Assembly (NCBI GenBank): GCA_038040485.1
Contig: JBBPIE010000036.1
Location: 1-64,000 of the forward strand
DNA length: 64,000 bases
Reading direction: 5' to 3'
Source: Onstottus_B arcticum
Lineage (GTDB): Bacteria > Acidobacteriota > Blastocatellia > UBA7656
The position numbers were made by a program, and so were the translations under genes. The notes under the pieces are model-generated. The model made no database searches, was not told where the DNA came from, and worked only from the letters and a program-made list of their open reading frames with translations. Positions 47,746-56,485 of this stretch are shown here, in pieces (positions within the stretch are counted from its first letter, which is position 1; every line of letters starts with the position of its first letter).

Positions 47746-49001
47746 TGCTGGTTTTCCGCCTCAAGAAACGCGGCCACATCCTCAAACCATCCTGAACTCA
47801 GCAAGTCGCCCGCTCTCGTCCCCGCCGGGGTCTGCCCCAGAGCTTTGATTTCACCGAGCCGTGCAATCTTCGAAACGGGTCCGACCCGGTAGACCAGCGA
47901 CGCGTTCTTTAATGCATCCTCGTCCAAATAGTTCAGCAGTGCGGGGGAGTGGGTAGTCCCAACGACCTGTACCCCGCCATTGCTAGTCGCCGTTTGCAAC
48001 AAATTGATCAAGAGGTGAGCTCGGTTGGGGTGAATGCCGTTCTCGATTTCTTCGAAAAAGTAGAAGCGTGCCGGCTCCGTTCCAAGAACGGCGGCGGCAA
48101 ACGCCAGGAATCGCAACGTTCCGTCGCTTGCACTTTCGGCAGAGATTTCGCGGCCCCCGTGTTCGACCAGTTGCAATTGAATCTTGCCTTCAAGGCTAAC
48201 CTCTGGGAATTTCAAATCCACGACGTCCAAGGGTGTCAACTCCCTGGTCCATTCGATAAGTGATTCCTTTGCGGTCGCATCCGCACAAATGGCTTGCAGG
48301 ACTGACGACAGATTCTCGCCCTTGTCGCCGAGCTCGGTCTGGCCCGGAATTGATGGGCGCCGAAGTGGGTTGGGGTCAAGCTCCAAGAACCGCACTGAGC
48401 GAATCGTCCGGAGAAAGGCTCTGCAATGCTTCGGGATATCGAAAGTGTCGTCGTACGACAGAGGCAGGATCGTCGGCTGCTCGTTACCTACGGACACTTC
48501 TGCAGAGTTAATTGGGATGGAGACCAGCACGTGCCTCGGGCCAGCTGGACCGATTGTCTCAAAGACTAACGACCCAGACAGGCTAAGCGACTCGCGGACG
48601 ACGAAGGGCGCTTGGCTTCTGTCCCCGACATCAACAGTGATTGAGTAGTCAGCCGTGCCACCTCCGTCCACGTCCTCGAGGTTGGTTTGTACAGAGATCG
48701 TAAACTGAGTGTCGAACAAATCCCCGTTTCGCGTTACGGTCTCACGCACACCGCCGCGAATGCCCTCCCATTGAATCGCACCGCCGACATACTTCTCACC
48801 TATGATCTCGCTTAGCGAATATCCGCGAGAGATTCCATGAATGAACCGCAGTCCATCCCGAATGTTGCTCTTGCCGCTCGCGTTTGTTCCGATGATCAAA
48901 CTCAGTCCGCCGAAATCTATCGAGGCGCCCTCCCACTGGCCCTCGTGACCTTTCGGCTCGGAAAAGCTCTTAAAGTTCTTGAGAGTCAATCTCTGGATCA
49001 T
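47742..49001 (-). CDS. AAA_21/OLD-type ABC ATPase of a putative defence pair
   Basis: 419-aa RecF/SMC-like ATPase. Walker A is GTNASGKSN at residues 38-46, the ABC signature-like ESASDGT lies at 289-295, Walker B YFFEEIE at 314-320, and the switch His in GTTHSPALLNYL at 351. LTLKNFKSFSEPKGHEG is the usual N-terminus of AAA_21/AAA_15 proteins. No TOPRIM domain is fused; the TOPRIM-like partner is encoded separately and coupled by overlap. The combination resembles a split OLD nuclease or PARIS-like anti-phage module. ATG 49001. The two genes point toward secA. Confidence 0.85.
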   Translation of the reverse strand: MIQRLTLKNFKSFSEPKGHEGQWEGASIDFGGLSLIIGTNASGKSNIRDGLRFIHGISRGYSLSEIIGEKYVGGAIQWEGIRGGVRETVTRNGDLFDTQFTISVQTNLEDVDGGGTADYSITVDVGDRSQAPFVVRESLSLSGSLVFETIGPAGPRHVLVSIPINSAEVSVGNEQPTILPLSYDDTFDIPKHCRAFLRTIRSVRFLELDPNPLRRPSIPGQTELGDKGENLSSVLQAICADATAKESLIEWTRELTPLDVVDLKFPEVSLEGKIQLQLVEHGGREISAESASDGTLRFLAFAAAVLGTEPARFYFFEEIENGIHPNRAHLLINLLQTATSNGGVQVVGTTHSPALLNYLDEDALKNASLVYRVGPVSKIARLGEIKALGQTPAGTRAGDLLSSGWFEDVAAFLEAENQQ

Positions 49002-49130
49002 TTTGCTGAAGCCTTCTCAAATCGGATCGGCAAGCTTAGCTTTACTAAGACATGTTCAGCAACCGTAGACCATTCTCATCAACCTCATCCCACACCATCA
49101 CAAGAAAACTGATCACCACAAACAGTCGGT

Positions 49131-51371
49131 TTACGGTCGCTTCTTCGGGAACGGCAGCCTTATTCCGCCGGGCACCGTCACCGTCTTGTCATTGATCACT
49201 GAACGCACTCCCGGCGGCAGGTAGCTCTGCATCCGATAAGACACGCCGCTGTTTTGCAGTATCTTTAGCGCGGCTTTCAGCGTCGGGTCATAATCTCGAG
49301 CTTCAGTCTCGTGACCCTTCCCCGCTTTTGAAATCTCCTCTCCCTCTGCGCCGCCGACCTGCTGGCCCTTCTCGGTGTAGAGCGCGGACAGCGCCAGATG
49401 ATTGCCCGCCATCTCTCCTGAGTTGCTGGTCTCGCCCGTATAGCCGCTCGCCGTGTTGTACTCCTTGATCGCCTGATCCGTGTCGCCCGTCGCGTGATAA
49501 CAGTAAGCCAGCTCGCGATGCGCTTCGTAGTAGTCGGAGCGTAGCTCGATGGCTTTCTTCAGTTGAGGAATCGCCTGCGGGTACTGTTTCAATAGACGAT
49601 AACTGTAGCCGACGCCGTAGTAGCCTTCCGGGTCGTCAGGCGAAATCGTCGAGGCGCGCACAAACGCCGAGAGCGCTTTTGACCGGTCGCGTTCCTGAAG
49701 CGTGTACGCGTAGCCGAGAGCGAGATTTACTACCGCGAGGTCGGGCGCTTTCTTCGCCGCCAGCTCCGCCGTTTTCACAGCTTCCTTTTCGGCGTCCTTG
49801 TATTTGACTGCTTTGTCCGGCCGCGGGTTGATCGACGCGTCCTGGGTTTCTTCGTGCAGCGACCAGCCGGCGAGCGCCCGCGAACGCCGGGCAAGCAGCG
49901 CCGCATTGTCCGGAGACTTTTCCGAGGCCGTCGATAGCAAATCAACAGCGTCCCGATAACGCCCGGCCGCCGTGTATGCGCTTGCAAGCCGTTCCAACGC
50001 GGCGATCAGATTCGGGTCCTCACGCAAAGCTTGCTCGTAGGACGCAACGGCTTGCGGCCAGAGCTTTTGAGTCTCGAACGAAACTCCCTTCTCATAGCTC
50101 GCGTTGCTCGCGGAAGGCTTCAAGGTGATCGTGAATTCCTGTCGATAGCCGGGAACGACAGTGATTTTTGTTTCCGTTGCCTGGAACCCCTGCGCCTCGG
50201 CTCGCACTGTGTACTCGCCGGGCTGAAGGTCTCTTTCAATTGGAGAGGCGCCGAGCGGCTTGCCGTTCAAGCTCAACGCGCCTTCTTTTGGCGACGTGAG
50301 CAGCGCGACCGAGCCCGTCGCGGGCGGTGCCGGAGGGTTTGCCGCTATCTGAGCCAGACGCACGATAAACATCGGGCCGTGAACTTCGGTTGCTACCATC
50401 ATCGGCGTCTGCTCGACCGCATAGCGCGCGCGCTTCTGAAATTCCGCCGCCCACTTCTGCATGTTGTCGCGCAGGAAATCAGCCAGAGAACCGGCGTCCA
50501 CTCGCCCGTCCGGCCGGCTTGCGAGAGCTCGAATTCCGGACAGGATGAAGTATGTAAAGACGCCGTGCTTGAGTTCGGGGTCTTCGTAAGCGCGCTCGCC
50601 AACCTGGCAGGCGTAAAAGATGATCGACGTCGCCGGCGGCGCGTCGGCAGCCGTAGAACCGCTGCGCGTGATGCGCAAGCCGCGGCTCATCACGTCGGTC
50701 ATTGTGTTGCCTTTGATCCCGCGTCCCGGGAAGGGATCTTCGCGGCATGCGTCTATGAAGATCGAAAACTGCGAGGCTTTCAATGCGCTGAGCCGGCGCC
50801 CGAAGTCCTCAAGATCAACACCGCTTCGCTCGAGGGATTCCTTTGATGAGGCATCGACATCGACCGGCAGGAAATAGCTCTTAGCGCCCTGGCCCAACCC
50901 GCGAGCGATGCCGTGACCCGCAAAGAACACGATCACCTCGTGACCCGGCTGCACTCGCGGCGCCAGGTAGCTGTCCACGGCGGCGAGAATATTCTGACGG
51001 GTAGCTTTCGCATCTCCGGCGCCGTCGTCAGTCAGCAGCCGCACGTGATCTTCGGGAAAGCCTGCGGCTGTGACCAGCAAGTCTTTGATCGATCGAGCAT
51101 CGTCGCGCGCGAAAGTTAAGCTCTGGATTTGACCTGGGTACTTGCTGATCCCGACGACCAACGCCCACTGGTTGTCGGCCTTCTTGATCGCCGGTTCTGA
51201 TTGGTTGGGCTTCGCTGCGGCTGGCTCAGTCTTGGCGTCAGGCTTGGAAGCCGGCGGTTTCTGCTCGGCCGGTTTCGCTCGGCGAGTTGGCGGCTTTTGC
51301 TGCGGTTCTGCGATCGCTAACGAGGAAAACAGACAAAGGGCTAGAAGGAAACACACAACACTGCGATGCAT
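49131..51371 (-). CDS. secreted caspase-like protein with PEGA and TPR domains
   Basis: 746 aa. Signal peptide to about residue 21, then a Lys/Pro/Ala-rich linker. The caspase-like (peptidase C14) domain has the dyad H143 in VIVFFAGHG and C199 in SIFIDACRED. A PEGA domain follows at about 350-415 (GSVALLTSPKEGALSLNGKPL, GEYTVRAEAQGFQATETKITV), and TPR repeats at about 430-680 (AVASYEQALREDPNLIAALERLASAYTAAGRYRDAVDLL, LNYAYTLQERDRSKALSAF-like units). Predicted substrate specificity is for basic or acidic residues but unknown. ATG 51371. Adjacent to glycosyltransferase genes on the same strand. Confidence 0.9.
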   Translation of the reverse strand: MHRSVVCFLLALCLFSSLAIAEPQQKPPTRRAKPAEQKPPASKPDAKTEPAAAKPNQSEPAIKKADNQWALVVGISKYPGQIQSLTFARDDARSIKDLLVTAAGFPEDHVRLLTDDGAGDAKATRQNILAAVDSYLAPRVQPGHEVIVFFAGHGIARGLGQGAKSYFLPVDVDASSKESLERSGVDLEDFGRRLSALKASQFSIFIDACREDPFPGRGIKGNTMTDVMSRGLRITRSGSTAADAPPATSIIFYACQVGERAYEDPELKHGVFTYFILSGIRALASRPDGRVDAGSLADFLRDNMQKWAAEFQKRARYAVEQTPMMVATEVHGPMFIVRLAQIAANPPAPPATGSVALLTSPKEGALSLNGKPLGASPIERDLQPGEYTVRAEAQGFQATETKITVVPGYRQEFTITLKPSASNASYEKGVSFETQKLWPQAVASYEQALREDPNLIAALERLASAYTAAGRYRDAVDLLSTASEKSPDNAALLARRSRALAGWSLHEETQDASINPRPDKAVKYKDAEKEAVKTAELAAKKAPDLAVVNLALGYAYTLQERDRSKALSAFVRASTISPDDPEGYYGVGYSYRLLKQYPQAIPQLKKAIELRSDYYEAHRELAYCYHATGDTDQAIKEYNTASGYTGETSNSGEMAGNHLALSALYTEKGQQVGGAEGEEISKAGKGHETEARDYDPTLKAALKILQNSGVSYRMQSYLPPGVRSVINDKTVTVPGGIRLPFPKKRP

Positions 51372-51509
51372 AACGACACCCCCATACGGCTAACACCTTG
51401 ACGGCCAGTTGCGAAGGCCCAGATGACGTTCTCGGTTTTCGCTTCCTGGCAACGGTTCTCTTTGCGCCGAGTATTGCACAGCCTGTTTGACGCGAGCAAA
51501 CTACGGCTA

Positions 51510-53519
51510 TCAAGGTCTCGCGGCGCGCCCTTCCCTATACATCTGCAAGCGGCCTTCGATTGATGACGCAAGTTGGTCCGCGCCGCCTGATCTTGCGATA
51601 TCGATCGCTTCCTGAGCGACGGCGACTGCTTCCTGGAATCGCCCGATCGATGAGTAAACAGAAGCCTGGACGTCCAACGTGACGGGTTCGTGGCCAGAGA
51701 CCTGCACCGCCTTGTCCGCAAGTCGAAGAGCCTCGCCCGTATCTCGAACCTCCGTCGCCTCAGCATCGACCAACAAGAGTGCAAACCGGCAGAGCGGTTG
51801 GGGCCATTCGGGCGCAACCGCAAGCGTTTCTCGATAAGCCGCAGCCGCCTCGATGAATTTCTTCTGCCGCTCGAGCACCGAAGCGAGTTGCATGTGCGCT
51901 TCCGCGGACTGGGGTTTTAACCTCAGTTCCTTTTGATACTCGTTAATAGCTTCGTCCAGGCGACCCAGGCCCTCAAGAGCTTTCCCAAAGTGAAAATGCA
52001 GTCGCTTCCTGCCGGGATCGTGTTCCAGCAAGCGGTGGAAATACGGCAACGCCTCGGCTGGCCGGCCCAGATTCACCAGGCACGTTCCCATATTGTCCAG
52101 CGCATCAAAGGCGCCGGGATACAATCTGAGCGCTTCGGCATACTCAGCCAGCGCGCCTTCAAGGTCGCCCTGCGCTGTCAGACAAAAACCCACGTTGTTG
52201 TGACCTCTCCAGTTGTCGGGCCGTTTCTTAACATCGTCTAGCCAGATTGCCATCTTGCTATGGTAGTAGCTGTTGCGTTCGACTGTGAGCGAGCCGAGCC
52301 ACGCCGCAACCACCGCCACTGAGCCGATCGCAAGCCAGCGCGCGATGGGAGATCCCTCCTCGCGCAGCAAAGGTAGCAATCGCGGCGCGACCCGGTATGT
52401 TCCCAACACTACAAGCGCCACGATTGCGGCGAGCGACAGGTAAGTGCGGTGCTCAACTGCCAGGTCGAGGATCGGCATGATGCTCGACGTTGGGGCGAGA
52501 ATCAAAAAGAACCAGATTCCCAAAAAGCCAGTTTCCGGACGACGCTTGAGCGCGAGCAACGTCAGCAGACCGAGCGCGCCGATCACGAGCGCGAACGGCA
52601 CGATCTTCGACGCGCCAACGGCTAATGGCCAGGCGTAGTCGATGCACAGATCGTAAGGCCACAACGACAGCCGTAAGTAATAAACGATAACTTCAAACTG
52701 CGACAGGAAGTAGCCGAGCGGCGTCATCTCCGTCAGATGGAATCCCGCCGAATCCTGGTGAGAACTGGCGGCGTGAACGGTGGCCGCAAGGATCAACCAG
52801 GTTGATGCGAGACCCGCATACAGGCCCGCGCGCCGCTTGATTGTTTCCTTCCAACCGTCCGAGAAGAAGATGAGATCGTAGATCGCAACCATGATCGGCG
52901 CGGTGACCATGACCGGCTTGCTCGCCATCCCGGCGGCGCAGGCTAAGACGGCCGTGCCGTACCACAGCCCGGCGTGGCGCCCCGTCCGCCCTCGAATCAC
53001 ACAGTAAAGCGTCAACAGGTAGGAGAGTCCGCACATCGCTTCAGAACGTTGGATCAGGTAAGTGACCGACTCGGTGTGCAGCGGATGCACCATCCAAACC
53101 AGCGCCACGGCGAGAGCCAGCCCAGTCGACGCCTTGCCGAATCGGTCCTTCAATCTGGCGGTCAACAACGTGCGGCGGACCACTCCAAACAATGTCAGCG
53201 CCGCAAGTATGTGGATCGCCAGGTTGAACAGGTGGTAGCTCCACAGATCGGCGCCGCTCATCGCATAGTTGATCGCCAGCGACAGACCGACCAGCGGACG
53301 CGAGACTTGCGGAGGCGAGGTCATCGCTCCCCACGGAGGCCAGAGCTGCCGGATGGACGGGTCGTCAGTGATCACGGTGTCATCGAAAACTATTTGACCC
53401 TTGAAGCTGTTGAGGTAGATGAGAACGCCGGCGACGATTAGCAGCGCCGCACCGGCACGCACTTGTGTCGAGGGTGTGTGTAAGCTAGCCGACGGAGAAG
53501 CGTTGGAGGAAGTTGTCAC
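51510..53519 (-). CDS. TMTC-like multi-pass membrane protein with TPR domain
   Basis: About 669 aa. The N-terminal half is a polytopic region of about ten helices, with GQIVFDDTVITDDPSIRQLW, YHLFNLAIHILAALTLFG, VWMVHPLHTESVTYLIQRSE and GMASKPVMVTAPIMVAIYDL, resembling TMTC/PMT-type O-mannosyltransferases (the HP.HTE.V.Y and FDD motifs). The C-terminal 250 residues are TPR repeats (GHNNVGFCLTAQGDLEGALAEYAEALRLYPGAFDALDNMGTCLVNLGRPAEALPYF). I favour a GTG at 53519 with GGAG 7 bp upstream over a TTG at 53537. It probably attaches sugars to exported proteins, given the neighbouring GT2 genes (inference). Confidence 0.85.
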   Translation of the reverse strand: MTTSSNASPSASLHTPSTQVRAGAALLIVAGVLIYLNSFKGQIVFDDTVITDDPSIRQLWPPWGAMTSPPQVSRPLVGLSLAINYAMSGADLWSYHLFNLAIHILAALTLFGVVRRTLLTARLKDRFGKASTGLALAVALVWMVHPLHTESVTYLIQRSEAMCGLSYLLTLYCVIRGRTGRHAGLWYGTAVLACAAGMASKPVMVTAPIMVAIYDLIFFSDGWKETIKRRAGLYAGLASTWLILAATVHAASSHQDSAGFHLTEMTPLGYFLSQFEVIVYYLRLSLWPYDLCIDYAWPLAVGASKIVPFALVIGALGLLTLLALKRRPETGFLGIWFFLILAPTSSIMPILDLAVEHRTYLSLAAIVALVVLGTYRVAPRLLPLLREEGSPIARWLAIGSVAVVAAWLGSLTVERNSYYHSKMAIWLDDVKKRPDNWRGHNNVGFCLTAQGDLEGALAEYAEALRLYPGAFDALDNMGTCLVNLGRPAEALPYFHRLLEHDPGRKRLHFHFGKALEGLGRLDEAINEYQKELRLKPQSAEAHMQLASVLERQKKFIEAAAAYRETLAVAPEWPQPLCRFALLLVDAEATEVRDTGEALRLADKAVQVSGHEPVTLDVQASVYSSIGRFQEAVAVAQEAIDIARSGGADQLASSIEGRLQMYREGRAARP

Positions 53520-53565
53520 CGGGTCACTCCAGGTCAAGCAACATACTGGCGATGTTCCGCCGCAT

Positions 53566-54501
53566 CTACTTCGGCGTGTTCCCTATGTCCAAAACGATAG
53601 CCTGCAGGAGCAGTTGAAAGCCGAGGATCAAAGGCAGCAGCGCGAGCATGATCGTGCCGGTCGGCGTCGCTCTACCAGTGACGGCCGTCTCGATCCACAG
53701 GTATACGCCAAACCCGGAACCCCAGAGAAACAGCGCCAGACCCATGAACAGAAACAGCGCAACCGGCGAGAAGTCTCTCAGGACATAGCGTTGATAGATC
53801 CGTCGCGTGAATCGCTGGAGCAACAGAAACGGGAACGTCATTCCGACTTTGAGCGGGTTCAAGTCTGACACCTCGTTCCCGTAGCGTGACGGTATCGCAA
53901 CATCGGCCACGCGCGAGCTGTGAAAGTTCAGCGCGACCAGCATGTCATTCTCAAAGAAGAAGCGCTTGTGGATCTTGTTCAGGTTGAGCATCCGCAGCGA
54001 CCGGGACTTGATTGCCGTGTAGCCGTTCTGAGGATCGAACACGTGCCAATAACCCGAAGCCAGCTTTGTCATGAAGGTCAGCGCTACATTGCCCAGCAAC
54101 CGGTGCTTCGGCATGAAAGCAAGCGACTCGCCTGCCAGGAAGCGATTGCCCTTCGCGTAGTCGAATTCCTTCTCGATCACGGCGTCCAGCAAGTCCCCAA
54201 GAAACTCCGGGGGCATCTGTCCATCCCCGTCCATTTTGACCAGCACGTCACCCCCAAGCTCCAGACCTTTCTGGTAACCAAGTATCGTCGCGCCGCCGAC
54301 GCCCTGATTGGAATCGGGCTTCAACACAGTGACGCGCGGGTCGCGGGACTTCTCGGCAACCCCGGCCGTTTGGTCGCTGCTGCAATCATCGACCACGATG
54401 ATGTGATCCACGAAGTCGGGCATCGTGGCAATCACTTCGCCGATGTGCGCGGCTTCGTTGCGGCTGGGCGCGACAACGACAATCCGGTTGTTCTTATACA
54501 T
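53566..54501 (-). CDS. GT2 glycosyltransferase, dolichyl/polyprenyl-phosphate mannosyl-type
   Basis: 311 aa. GT-A fold with RIVVVAPSRNEAAHIGEVIA, IIVVDDCSSDQTAG and the metal-binding DGDGQ segment VKMDGDGQMPPEFL, plus two C-terminal membrane helices (about 235-300, SPVALFLFMGLALFLWGSGFGVYLW and TIMLALLPLILGFQLLLQAIVLD). This is the layout of Dpm1/GtrB-like transferases that load a sugar on a polyprenyl phosphate. The start ATG 54501 follows AGGGAGGA. Its product could feed the TMTC-like O-glycosyltransferase encoded next. Part of a same-strand cell-surface sugar cluster. Confidence 0.9.
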   Translation of the reverse strand: MYKNNRIVVVAPSRNEAAHIGEVIATMPDFVDHIIVVDDCSSDQTAGVAEKSRDPRVTVLKPDSNQGVGGATILGYQKGLELGGDVLVKMDGDGQMPPEFLGDLLDAVIEKEFDYAKGNRFLAGESLAFMPKHRLLGNVALTFMTKLASGYWHVFDPQNGYTAIKSRSLRMLNLNKIHKRFFFENDMLVALNFHSSRVADVAIPSRYGNEVSDLNPLKVGMTFPFLLLQRFTRRIYQRYVLRDFSPVALFLFMGLALFLWGSGFGVYLWIETAVTGRATPTGTIMLALLPLILGFQLLLQAIVLDIGNTPK

Positions 54502-54526
54502 TCCTCCCTCTTCCCTAGTTCCTCAG

Positions 54527-54620
54527 CCACCTGTACGGGCGTCCCTCCGTGGGCGCCCCTCTTTGCGGGCACTTTGATTGCCAATGAGGGGCGCCCACGG
54601 AGGGACGCCCATACAGGTGT
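54527..54620. repeat. REP-like palindrome, ACCTGTACGGGCGTCCCTCCGT family
   Basis: Left arm 54529-54561 and right arm 54586-54619 are nearly perfect reverse complements over more than 30 bp (CCTGTACGGGCGTCCC, TCCGTGGGCGCCCCT and their complements), with a short loop near 54562-54585. It lies between the glycosyltransferase and methyltransferase genes. Long GC-rich hairpins of this kind are common as REP/MITE elements; the arms differ by few bases, implying a recent insertion or ongoing conversion. Confidence 0.9.
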
Positions 54621-54645
54621 TCATCACAATCCTCGTGACCGAGTT

Positions 54646-55245
54646 CTAAGGCTTCACGCTGATCGACACGAACTCGTTGTACTTGAAGACACGTCCGAAG
54701 ACGAGCGGCAATGGAAACGAGTACTGTTTCAACGTCGCGAGTCCGCACCGCTTGGCTATGCGGCGCAGCGCTTCGAAATCCGTGAAATGAACGTGTGTCG
54801 GGTCCGAATCGAAGCCGCGCTGCTGAGGAGTGATCAGCACGACGCGCCCGTTTGGCTTTAACAGCCGCTCATATCGCTGCAACAGTCCGACTGCGTCCTG
54901 TTCGGTCATGTGCTCGACTACGTGGGCCAGCAGGAGTGAATCGAAACTGCCCGGCCGATTGAATTTCGTCAGTTCAAACTCATCGGGCACATAAGCGTCG
55001 AGCCCGCGCGCTCTCGCAAACTCGATCGAGGCCCGGTTGTGATCGATTCCAACACCTCGCCCTCCGAGGTGCTTCAGATTTCTTCCAAGCCCGCATCCGA
55101 TGTCGAGCGTGAAGCCCAGTTCGAGCCGACGGAGGTTCCAACGATAGGGCGCCTGCACGTCGAGCGCGCGCTTCCACCATACGCCGCCCAGCGACGAAAG
55201 CCTCGCGGTGTATTCGGCATCGGTTGTCGCTGGCTTGACCGCCAT
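54646..55245 (-). CDS. class I SAM-dependent methyltransferase
   Basis: 199 aa. Rossmann-type SAM site LGFTLDIGCGLGRNLKHLGGRGVGIDHNRASIEFARARG (motif I at about residues 46-56), followed by SFDSLLLAHVVEHMTEQDAVGLLQRYERLLKPNGRVVLITPQ (motif II/III). UbiE/Methyltransf_11/23-like. The substrate is unknown; position among glycosyltransferases suggests a sugar or lipid-carrier step. ATG 55245 has GAGGTGCGAGG before it. Transcribed after the upstream GT2 gene with only 20 bp between. Confidence 0.9.
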   Translation of the reverse strand: MAVKPATTDAEYTARLSSLGGVWWKRALDVQAPYRWNLRRLELGFTLDIGCGLGRNLKHLGGRGVGIDHNRASIEFARARGLDAYVPDEFELTKFNRPGSFDSLLLAHVVEHMTEQDAVGLLQRYERLLKPNGRVVLITPQQRGFDSDPTHVHFTDFEALRRIAKRCGLATLKQYSFPLPLVFGRVFKYNEFVSISVKP

Positions 55246-55265
55246 CGTCCTCGCACCTCAATCAG

Positions 55266-56309
55266 CTACCAGCGCACAAGCGCCAGCGTCAGCATCCTCA
55301 CCACGTAAAAGAACGGATCGATGATCCGTTGAGCGAACCGCGCGAGGCGTCCTTGCTTTGCATTTTCCAATTCGAGCTTCGAGGACGTGCGCCGCAACAA
55401 TTCGTGATCGCGAACCTTGCGAGCAGCCTGAGCGGTTCTGCGAGATCGCATGATCATCCACCAGTTGTCCATTACCGATTGATAAGCCCGGAGCTTGTTC
55501 CGGGAGTTGGCGCGATCATACAACAGCACGAAGCCCCAGGTTATGGCCTCAGCCGCAAGCAGCGCGGGAAGCATCACAAACAACGTCGCCCACCTGAAAG
55601 TCTTCAGCAGCATCAGGTACCGATTTCGTTCCTGATAGAAGACCTTCAAGGGAAACATCTTCAACGAGTAGTCGTGATAAACGATGCTATCGGCCGCAAA
55701 GCGCGATTCCCACCCGGCCAGTCTCGCTCGCAAGGAAAGATCGGTGTCTTCCATATAGAGAAACATCGTTTCATCGAAGCCGCCCAGCGATTCGAATACA
55801 TCTCGCCGAATCGCGAACGCAGCGCCCGATACGGCGTCAACGTCTTCGTCGCTATTGAACCTCTCGCTCGAAGCGCCCAGCCCCCGGCACAACGTGAGCC
55901 CGGTCAGGTGCACTGTGTTCCCACAAGTGTTTATGCGCTTTGGGTCATTCAGCATCAAGATCTTCGAAGTCACCAAGCCAACGTCCGCCCGCGCATCGAG
56001 AGGCTTGGTCAACGCCGTGAGCCAGCCCGGATCCACCGTCGTGTCGGGATTAAGAAAAACGAGATGCTCGCCTCGCGCGCGGCTCGCTCCCAGATTGCAT
56101 CCGCCGCCAAAGCCCAGGTTCTCGCTCGAGCGTACAACAGTCACCTCGGTGAAGCGGGCCGCTGAGTCGGCGCTCCCATCGACGGACGCGTTGTCGACGA
56201 CGATCACCTCGAAGGCGGCATGAGCCGTCTCTTTCACCGACTGAAGACAGCGGGTGATATCTTCTCGCTTGTTGTAGCTGACGATGATGATGCTCGCGCG
56301 TGGCTCCAT
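55266..56309 (-). CDS. GT2 glycosyltransferase, rhamnosyltransferase-like
   Basis: 347 aa with the GT-A signatures SIIIVSYNKREDITRCLQSV, EVIVVDNASVDGSADSA, NLGFGGGCNLGASRARGEHLVFLNPDTTVDPGWL, and SGAAFAIRRDVFESLGGFDETMFLYMEDTDLSLRARLAGW (the base-binding ED motif). C-terminal hydrophobic segment near 240-260 (ATLFVMLPALLAAEAITWGFVLLY) may anchor it to the membrane. This matches WbbL-type rhamnosyltransferases of lipopolysaccharide or teichoic-acid-like glycan synthesis. ATG 56309. First gene of the sugar cluster on this strand. Confidence 0.9.
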   Translation of the reverse strand: MEPRASIIIVSYNKREDITRCLQSVKETAHAAFEVIVVDNASVDGSADSAARFTEVTVVRSSENLGFGGGCNLGASRARGEHLVFLNPDTTVDPGWLTALTKPLDARADVGLVTSKILMLNDPKRINTCGNTVHLTGLTLCRGLGASSERFNSDEDVDAVSGAAFAIRRDVFESLGGFDETMFLYMEDTDLSLRARLAGWESRFAADSIVYHDYSLKMFPLKVFYQERNRYLMLLKTFRWATLFVMLPALLAAEAITWGFVLLYDRANSRNKLRAYQSVMDNWWMIMRSRRTAQAARKVRDHELLRRTSSKLELENAKQGRLARFAQRIIDPFFYVVRMLTLALVRW

Positions 56310-56387
56310 GCTTTCTGTCGCGGGGGTTGGAGTGATTCTACACAGAAAGCCTGGTTTGGAGAAGAATCTTTGTCGATTGAGTGGTCT

Positions 56388-56473
56388 TCTCTGCGTGACC
56401 TCCGCGTCTCTGGGTCTCTGCGGTTAGAAGACCCCGCATCATTAACTAGCCGAGGAAACATCGAGACGCGGAG
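56388..56473. repeat. inverted repeat CTCCGCGTCTCTGG / CGAGACGCGGAG
   Basis: Left arm 56399-56413 (CTCCGCGTCTCTGGG, within a CTCTGCG/CTCCGCG/CTCTGCGG run at 56388-56424) and right arm 56462-56473 (CGAGACGCGGAG) are complementary over 11-12 bp. It lies between the GT2 start at 56309 and the end of the DUF4349 gene. Another member of the widespread 'CTCTGCG' type intergenic sequences. Weak terminator capability. Confidence 0.5.
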
Positions 56474-56485
56474 ATTACACCGAGG

